NCBI GenBank assembly: GCA_020137815.1
Contig: CM035351.1
Coordinates: forward strand, 1,966,909 to 2,030,908
Direction of reading: 5' to 3'
DNA from: Hormiphora californensis
Taxonomy: Eukaryota > Ctenophora > Tentaculata > Cydippida > Pleurobrachiidae
DNA length: 64,000 nucleotides
Shown: in pieces, positions 58,200-64,000 of the stretch
Numbering within the stretch: position 1 is the first letter of the stretch
How the letters are laid out: every line of letters starts with the position of its first letter
Position numbers and translations under genes: made by a program
Notes under the pieces: model-generated
Told to the model about the DNA's origin: nothing
What the model saw: the letters and a program-made list of their open reading frames with translations, nothing else
Databases searched by the model: none

Positions 58200-58885
58200 A
58201 TCCCCCTTCCCCATCCGGCCCCCCCGGGGGGGGGAAAAAAAAGCCCCGGGAGAAAAAAAAAAACCCCCCCCAAAAAAGGGGGGGGGGAGAAAAGGGAGGA
58301 GGAAAAGGAGGAGAGAGAGGGGAGGAGAAGGAGAAGGGGACAAGGAGAAAGAGAGGGCTTCCATTTTTCTTTTTCTCTCTTTCTCTCCCTTTTCTTTCTC
58401 TCCTCCTCTCTCTCCTTCTCCTTCTCCTCTCTCTCTCCCTCTCTCTCCTCTCTCTTCTCCCTTTCCCCTCCCCTCCTTCTCTTCTTCTCTCCCTCTTTTT
58501 CTTCTCTCTTTCCCCCCTGCCCAAAACCCTTAAATCCCCCCCTTTAGCCGTTCCCGAGCGAAATTGAGGAGGGACGGTCTAAGAGTCTTTCCCAAAACTG
58601 GTATCGGAGGGATCGGGGGAGGGCCCGGCAAAACGGCGGAAAAATTTCTGGGGAAAAGGGGGGGGAGGGAACTTTTAACGGGTTTTTTAGGATTTTTGAG
58701 ATGTTGGCAGGAGCGCTTTGTTTTGCTTCAAAAGTCGGGGTTTAGACAGCCAAAACGTTTCCAAACAGCGGGAAAATGAGCGAAAGGGTTTATTCTTTTC
58801 CCCTGATCATTCATAAAGTAAAAACAATTTTATGGAAGGGTGGGGGTTTGGCTTTTCCAAAAAGGTACCATTTGGCAGTGGGGAC
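58200..58885. other. Homopolymer-inflated block over the 5' part of kinase 3
   Basis: Starts right after GTTAATTGGTATCCC, which in the paralogous flank at 61,618 continues normally. It ends inside the kinase exon: GCTTTTCCAAAAAGGTACCA and GCAGTGGGGACAAGGAATC are stretched versions of the glycine-loop region of copy 2 (TTTGCAAAAGTGTATCACTG). The first exon start of kinase 3 is lost in it. Confidence 0.75.
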
Positions 58886-60377
58886 AAGGAATCTGGACGA
58901 GATCTGGCTGTGAAAGAAATGGAATACGATCCTGAATTTAGGCAAACAACTAAAGAACTAAAAGCCCTGGAACTTGAGGTGGATATTTTGAAGCAGCTAA
59001 AACATCCCAATATTGTAGTTTATCTGGGTTCATGTAGCGAACCGGGAGTTTTCAGCATCTTTATGGAGTTTGTAATGGGTGGATCACTCCAATCTTACAT
59101 CCAATCAAATGGTCCACTCTCTATTTCCTTTACCAAGAGATGCCTTTATGACATGCTGAAAGGATTGTCCTACCTTCATTCAAATAATGTGCTTCATAGA
59201 GATCTAAAAGCAGCAAACGTCCTCAAAACACGCGAGGGTCGGGTAAAATTAGCAGATTTTGGTGTTGCCAAGAGATTTGAGCTGTTGTCAACTAACGCCT
59301 CGATCTCAAAGGTGGGGACTCCCAATTTTATGGCGCCAGAAACGATTAAGCAAACAGGTAAGATTGACTGACAAGATACCAAATTTCTAAAACGGAAAAC
59401 CTTCCCCATTGGTATTTCCCAATCATAAATGAATTCAGTGGTACAGGGTGTTCATATGGGATCTTTACAAGCGTTGGGCTTCACCCAGAAAAAAGTTGAC
59501 AAAATTAGGTCATGGAATTTCATACTTGGACTATTCTATACCCTCATTCAAGGTTCCTGGGGGTTTTGGAGTTCTAGCACCCCGGAAGTGTGTTTTTGGC
59601 ATCAAAACTACCAGAAGGAATTTTTTGCTGGTGCTGAGACTTGCTGGAAAGGCTCGAAAACGGCTGAAAAACGGTAAAAACTTTTTACGAAATTTTGAGT
59701 CCAAAAAACACATCCAATCTCCATGAAACTTTGGGATTGACATAGAAAATACCAAAAAACATTTTAGCAGCACCAGCAAAAAATTCCTTCTGGTAGTTTT
59801 GATGCCCAAAAACACACTTCAGGGGGTGCTAGAACTCCTAATTTTGTCAACTTTTTTCTGGGTGAAGCCCAACGCTTGTAAAGATCCCATATAAACACCC
59901 TGTATGAAGAGTGTATACCGGCGGCCTCTATAGAAAAAAACTCGGGGGTTGGTTACTGTTTCGGCGTCAACGCCTTTGTCAGAACTCAAATTGATTTGTA
60001 GTAGTGTTGAAAAGGTTGAAAAACCGGTATACACTCTTCATACTACTGATCATAATGCGCCTCATAAAACCTTGGCCACTCCAATCCCTACTAAATGAAT
60101 TCCTCCATTCATTACTCCAGGTTGCTCGGAAAAGGTTGATGTTTGGGGGATCGGGGTAACTGCCATTGAATTCCTCACCGGGAATCCACCGCTCCACGGT
60201 TTGGAGTCATTTGCCGCCATGTTTAGCATAGCTACGAGGCCACTGAAATCAAAAGTTGTACTACCTGAAAGTGTTCCCAGTGGGTTAAAGTCATTAATAT
60301 GGAGTTGTATAGAAAACGACAGTAGCGAGCGGCCTTCAGTAGAAGAGCTATTATTGCATGAAGTTTTTAGGGAGTAA
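58886..60377 (+). CDS. MAP3K-like Ser/Thr kinase, copy 3, 5' end unreadable
   Basis: Exons from 58886 to 59357 and 60121-60377, phase 1 (ACA G|GT TGC). The readable part starts at DKESGRDLAVKEMEYDPEF and contains KHPNIVVYLGS, EFVMGGSLQSYI, HRDLKAANVL, DFGVAKRF, GTPNFMAPE, DVWGIGVTAIEFLTG, ERPSVEELLLHEVF. The reading frame is open, so the catalytic part appears functional. The glycine loop and any N-terminal domain fall in the damaged block at 58,200-58,885. It is very similar to copy 2 and shares its 3' flank, so the two arose by tandem duplication. The 763-bp intron holds two TA-flanked elements. Confidence 0.8.
59444..59902. mobile_element. 459-bp foldback element with TA target, mariner-like MITE
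   Basis: Ends CAGGGTGTTCATATGGGATC and GATCCCATATAAACACCCTG are inverted repeats. The matching arms extend inward about 200 bases (CAACGCTTGTAAAG; GGCATCAAAACTACCAGAAG / CTTCTGGTAGTTTTGATGCC). TA flanks both sides (59442-59443, 59903-59904), as expected for Tc1/mariner insertion. No transposase. A degraded relative lies at 24,456-24,930. Confidence 0.85.
59905..60040. mobile_element. 136-bp TA-flanked inverted-repeat element
   Basis: Ends TGAAGAGTGTATACCGG and CCGGTATACACTCTTCA are perfect 17-base reverse complements, flanked by TA (59903-59904 and 60041-60042). It directly abuts the 459-bp element, sharing the TA. Confidence 0.75.
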
Positions 60378-60399
60378 ATTTTAAAACTAAAAGAAGGGG

Positions 60400-61618
60400 T
60401 TAGAAAAAAGGGTCAGAAAGGGGCAATTCTATAGGGTGGGAATAATAGCGGCAGCGCTTAGGGCAAATCGGCATATGTATTATGTAACTGTAGTTGATTT
60501 CTTCGTAAAACATAAAGGACACTAAAAACAGCCATAGTTACAAAAAAGACTAAATTAAGGCCGTACTAGAGAGTGAGGTAATAATAAGGGATAATAATAA
60601 GGGATAACTGAAAATATCACTGTAAAGATATCTATGAAAGGAAGAGAGACTTCGTTGATACCCGTTTGCAGACTGAGTAAGCGGGCCACCTTTCCCGCCA
60701 ACTAATTTCCATTATTTTTTCCCTCCCCAGGTGCTGCCGAAGGCAGCCCCTGATTTGATGCTAGAACGCACGTGCTAGCTGCTAGAAGATAAAAGATAAA
60801 ATAGCAGGGTTTAGAAATCAGCAATAAATGTCCATCCATATATGTACGCCTAACGACGCTCCTTCATCAAATCAATTTACAATTATTCTTATGAAATATG
60901 ATCTTATGATGAATTTTTTTCTGTGCGTGGTGCTCACCATAACATAAAGTACAACGCCACACAAAAGCCATTCGGCGAAGCGTGTTACGTAAATTTTAAA
61001 GCTCTTTAGTAAGTTTGAGTTAGCTATGTGACAAATGCACTTACAACTGCATCGTATGCATCTGACATATTAGCCTTAATATCGTGATACTGATTCTGTT
61101 AACGTATGTAGAAGCCGAAGGACGGGGAACTCCGCATTTGCATTATGAATTCATAATGTGATTATCCATATTTTTACTTATTTTAACCTTTCTTATCTTT
61201 TTATTGTGCTTTTATACAGACCGTATTTATCTAAAATATTATGGACGATGTGTATGTGTATAAAAAGTTTATTGTTTATGTAAAAATCTGATGATGCTTC
61301 ACTAGAATGCCCGTTGAAGAAATCCTTCGCATTGAAGAGAAAGCATTCATCCCACCGTGCCTATCCATACGTTGTTATCATCCTTCGTTGTAACTTGTAC
61401 TGAAGAACATGGGGATTGTTAGTGCAGTCGGACCCCGATTTATGAACAAATTTCCCCCGATTTACCGGGTAAACCTTAGTGTTGTATTGGGTCAACTTCA
61501 ACGGGCTACCTAGTGATTTTATAACAGTTTAAAGTTTGACACGAACTCCGAAGATGCATGTATGCGAATGAATTAACTCCTTACCAAATAAACCGTGTTT
61601 AAATGTTAATTGGTATCC
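60400..61618. repeat. 3' flank duplicated after kinases 2 and 3 (second copy)
   Basis: Counterpart of 57,066-58,195 with the same landmarks. It carries 61,355-61,478 as copy-specific sequence, including GACCCCGATTTATGAAC and CCGATTTACCGGGTAAAC of the dispersed family seen at 7,391. No gene. Confidence 0.85.
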
Positions 61619-61784
61619 CTATCTCTCCCTAATCCCAGGTCCCCTCTTTCTCCCCCAGCCCCCTCTCTATCTCCCTCTCCCAGCCCCCTCTATCTCCCTA
61701 CCCAGCCATCTCTCCTCACTCTCTCCCACTCCCTCTCTATCTCCCCACTCTCTCCCTCTCCCTCACTAATTGATCATTCCGTAG
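61610..61784 (+). promoter_or_regulatory. Polypyrimidine tract plus AG directly before THUMPD1 start
   Basis: A C/T-rich stretch of about 150 bases, then CACTAATTGATCATTCCGTAG ends at 61784, one base before the ATG at 61786. CTAAT resembles a branch point. It looks like a 3' splice or trans-splice acceptor. Confidence 0.5.
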
Positions 61785-61785
61785 A

Positions 61786-62724
61786 ATGCCACCACAGAAG
61801 CGATCCAAGGCTTACTACGTTCAGAGTGCCAAACGGCCCAAATCACACGGCGTTGGTAAGAGTCTGGAGGCTCTGAAGCAGAGCACCCCTGGAGTGATAG
61901 TTACCGCTAACTTTCTGAAGGGTGGCTGCAAGAGGGAGGTTCTCCAGCTGTTGAAAGAGTTCAGCGGTGTTGGTAGTAACCATAGCAACAAGAAAAGCAC
62001 CTCTGATGACGTCACTGATGAGATAGCGGCTGAGATAGCGGAACTGAAAAAGGAGCGAATTATTTTTGATAAAATCGACCTATCCAACAACATGATGTTC
62101 GTGGCAGTCCGGGATCAGGAGATCAACCCGACTACCCTGGTCCACCAGATAATGACTAGCCTGAAGGACAAGAAACAACGCCGCACTCGATTTACCCAGA
62201 AGATCCAGCCCGTAGCCCACACCTGTTACGCCTCCGTAGAGGATATCACGAAGGTTGCTCAAACTATGTTGGAGGGAGTGTTTTATAACGACACCCCTAA
62301 AACATTCTCTATCGTATACAAGGCCCGGAATAACAACTCTCTGAATCGTGATGACGTCATTAAAGCCGTAGCAACGGTTGCCACGGACAACGATAAATGG
62401 AAGGACTCTGTCAAGGTTCACCTGGACAACCCTGAGTGGGCCATAACGGTGGATGTGTTCCAGAGTGTGGCATTCCTGGGGCTGTTACCTGATTATGTGC
62501 TGTTAGCCAAGTACAATGTGGATAATCTGACAGCTGAGTGGATGAAGAAGGACGAGGAAAAGGAGGGAGAGAAAGAGGGAGAAAATGTGGTTGCTCCTGC
62601 TGAAGAAGAAAATGTGAAACCATCTACAGAAGAGAAGAAGGACACGCCATCCAAGGAGGATGTCCCGGAGAAGAATGTGGCGGCAACAGATCCTTCTTCT
62701 AACACCGTTTTATCTGAATCTTAA
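61786..62724 (+). CDS. THUMPD1: THUMPD1, tRNA acetylation adaptor with THUMP domain
   Basis: A single-exon 312-residue protein. A basic N-terminus (MPPQKRSKAYYVQSAKRPKS) is followed by a THUMPD1/Tan1-type region (GVIVTANFLKGGCKREVLQL) and the THUMP RNA-binding domain at about residues 120-250, with TRFTQKIQPVAHTCYASVED, KTFSIVYKARNN and AITVDVFQSVAFLGLL. The C-terminal tail is acidic and low-complexity (Glu/Lys/Pro). THUMPD1 is the RNA-binding partner of NAT10 for N4-acetylcytidine in tRNA Ser and Leu; it works in the nucleus/nucleolus. The length is close to the human protein (about 350). It stands 270 bases upstream of ORC5 on the same strand, with a CT tract between them. Confidence 0.9.
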   Translation: MPPQKRSKAYYVQSAKRPKSHGVGKSLEALKQSTPGVIVTANFLKGGCKREVLQLLKEFSGVGSNHSNKKSTSDDVTDEIAAEIAELKKERIIFDKIDLSNNMMFVAVRDQEINPTTLVHQIMTSLKDKKQRRTRFTQKIQPVAHTCYASVEDITKVAQTMLEGVFYNDTPKTFSIVYKARNNNSLNRDDVIKAVATVATDNDKWKDSVKVHLDNPEWAITVDVFQSVAFLGLLPDYVLLAKYNVDNLTAEWMKKDEEKEGEKEGENVVAPAEEENVKPSTEEKKDTPSKEDVPEKNVAATDPSSNTVLSES

Positions 62725-62923
62725 TTTATTTTAATTTAACACTTTTCAAGAAGAGATGAGTTTGTGTAGTTTTATTTGACGTTGTATCCACACTCTCTCT
62801 TGATCACGCACTGTGCTAGACGGAAACATTGTTCTATTTGTGGTAAATAAACAACTGAACAAGCAGACTTTCTCTTTCAGCATTGTTTGCCATCTCTCTC
62901 TCTCTCACTCTCACACTCTCTCA

Positions 62924-62929
<6 letters not shown>

Positions 62930-62970
<41 letters not shown>

Positions 62971-62975
62971 CCCAG
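62930..62975 (+). promoter_or_regulatory. (CT)n plus TTTTCCCAG acceptor-like site before ORC5 start
   Basis: A CT array runs into TTTTCCCAG ending at 62975, 18 bases before the ORC5 ATG (62994). The interval from the THUMPD1 stop is only about 270 bases. Confidence 0.5.
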
Positions 62976-62993
62976 GGAAGGTAGACACAACTA

Positions 62994-63270
62994 ATGGTTA
63001 ACGACGCCAACTCCGCAGGTAGTGCCAGCCAAACTTTATACACATCACAAAATAGAAATGTCCCACATTTGGGTAAAAACCCCAAATTTTTCCGCAATTT
63101 CCTTTCACACTAACCTCAATCAAAACCATTTTTCAGTTTTGCACAGAGAGGCTGAAGTAGAAACGCTCCAGTACCTAATTAAATCCCGACCTCCCCTTTC
63201 ATTTGTGACGGGTACACCGGGATGTGGGAAAACGTTCACTCTTACACGGACTCTCTCCAATCTTGGTATG

Positions 63271-63368
<98 letters not shown>

Positions 63369-63436
63369 TCTCTCTGACTCTCTCTGACTCTCTCTTTCTC
63401 TCTCTCTCGCTCTCTCTCTCCCTCCCTCTCTCTCTC

Positions 63437-63507
<71 letters not shown>

Positions 63508-64000
63508 TCTTATCTTTTTTCTCTTTTCTTTTTTTGGTATCCAAAGCACAAGCGTTGATTTCCCTTCCTATTTGTTTTGCTCGTTACCAGCTTCCAAGCA
63601 AGCCTTCAAACACCCTTTAAAATAAAATAGCTATTTCTCCCCTTACCTTTTTTAGAAAACGTTGCCCTGGTGGACATGCGGGGAATTCTGAAACCCACCG
63701 GGTTCTACCATCTAGTCCTCTCCAAGTTTGGGTGTACCACCACAACCCCAGATTCTGTAGCAGAGTTTGTCCGTGTCTTAAACTCCGTCCTACCATCATC
63801 AGCGGGAAATGTCCTTGTGCTTCTGGGATGTGAGTTGTTGTGTGAGCTAAGCCGGTATCTTATATGCTCTGTATCGAGACTGGGAGAGCTGACTGGAGAT
63901 AAGGTAATGGTGGTGAACGAGTGGTAGGGGTTATACTGCTTGTAGTGAAGGGTTAGGATAACGTTTTGGGGTCAGGGGTGTAAGTATAGAAACCTTGGGC
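62994..64000 (+). CDS. ORC5: ORC5, origin recognition complex subunit 5, 5' part
   Basis: Exons 62994-63018 (25 coding bases), 63137-63265 and 63656-63903, phases consistent; the gene continues beyond the window. Exon 2 encodes VLHREAEVETLQYLIKSRPP then the Walker A motif GTPGCGKT within FVTGTPGCGKTFTLTRTL. Exon 3 gives ENVALVDMRGILKPTGFYHL, VAEFVRVLNSVL and VLVLLGCELLCELSRYL. These match the start of the ORC5 AAA+ domain, where HREAEVETLQ is the recognisable N-terminal signature and the Walker B region is degenerate (here LLGCELL). ORC5 is part of the nuclear complex that loads MCM helicase at replication origins. The second intron (63,266-63,655) is largely CT repeat. Confidence 0.85.
63272..63505. 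repeat. (CT)n array filling ORC5 intron
   Basis: About 230 bases of CT with GACTCT and CCCT variants, beginning six bases after the donor site. Confidence 0.95.

Overview
This is eukaryotic, animal genomic DNA. Genes are split by GT-AG introns. The recognisable products (an unconventional myosin of the XVIII class, LDLa-type and other rhodopsin-family GPCRs, a discoidin/F5-8C secreted protein, ALKBH6, LDAH, THUMPD1, ORC5 and PB1-kinase MAP3K-like genes) are typical of metazoans. The short introns, very dense microsatellites and divergent proteins suggest a marine invertebrate, possibly an early-branching one, but I cannot name the species.

Layout. 0-1.1 kb: minus-strand secreted F5/8C protein, running off the left edge. 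1.1-3.9 kb: duplicated repeat, (CCCT)n and (CA)n. 3.9-7.35 kb: intronless minus-strand LDLa-GPCR. 7.4-9.1 kb: hairpins and tandem repeats. 9.1-24.1 kb: plus-strand myosin-XVIII gene (18 exons seen, N-terminal half absent). Its introns hold a nested minus-strand PAN-domain membrane protein gene, a 1.34 kb foldback element, a nine-fold tandem array of its own splice acceptor, and a retrotransposon-type ORF1. 24-28.8 kb: inverted-repeat elements and microsatellites. 28.85-30.2 kb: intronless plus-strand GPCR. 30.4-32.2 kb: pieces of a minus-strand GPCR. 30.7-41 kb: largely homopolymer-inflated, low-quality sequence. 41.05-42 kb: 38-bp minisatellite. 42.4-46.1 kb: minus-strand ALKBH6 and LDAH. 46-52.5 kb: repeats, including interstitial TTAGGG-like blocks, a second broken ORF1 and a large inverted-repeat element. 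52.6-60.4 kb: tandem array of three related MAP3K-like kinases with duplicated 3' flanks and three intronic inverted-repeat elements. 61.8-64 kb: THUMPD1 and the start of ORC5, head to tail.

The genes do not form one pathway. The clearest functional cluster is the kinase array. The most unusual observations are: polypyrimidine-AG splice acceptor-like sites just upstream of several start codons (possible spliced-leader trans-splicing or 5'UTR introns); the tandemly reiterated splice acceptor in the myosin gene; several new-looking terminal-inverted-repeat families with target duplications; and blocks where the assembly itself looks corrupted, shown by comparison with intact paralogous copies in the same window.
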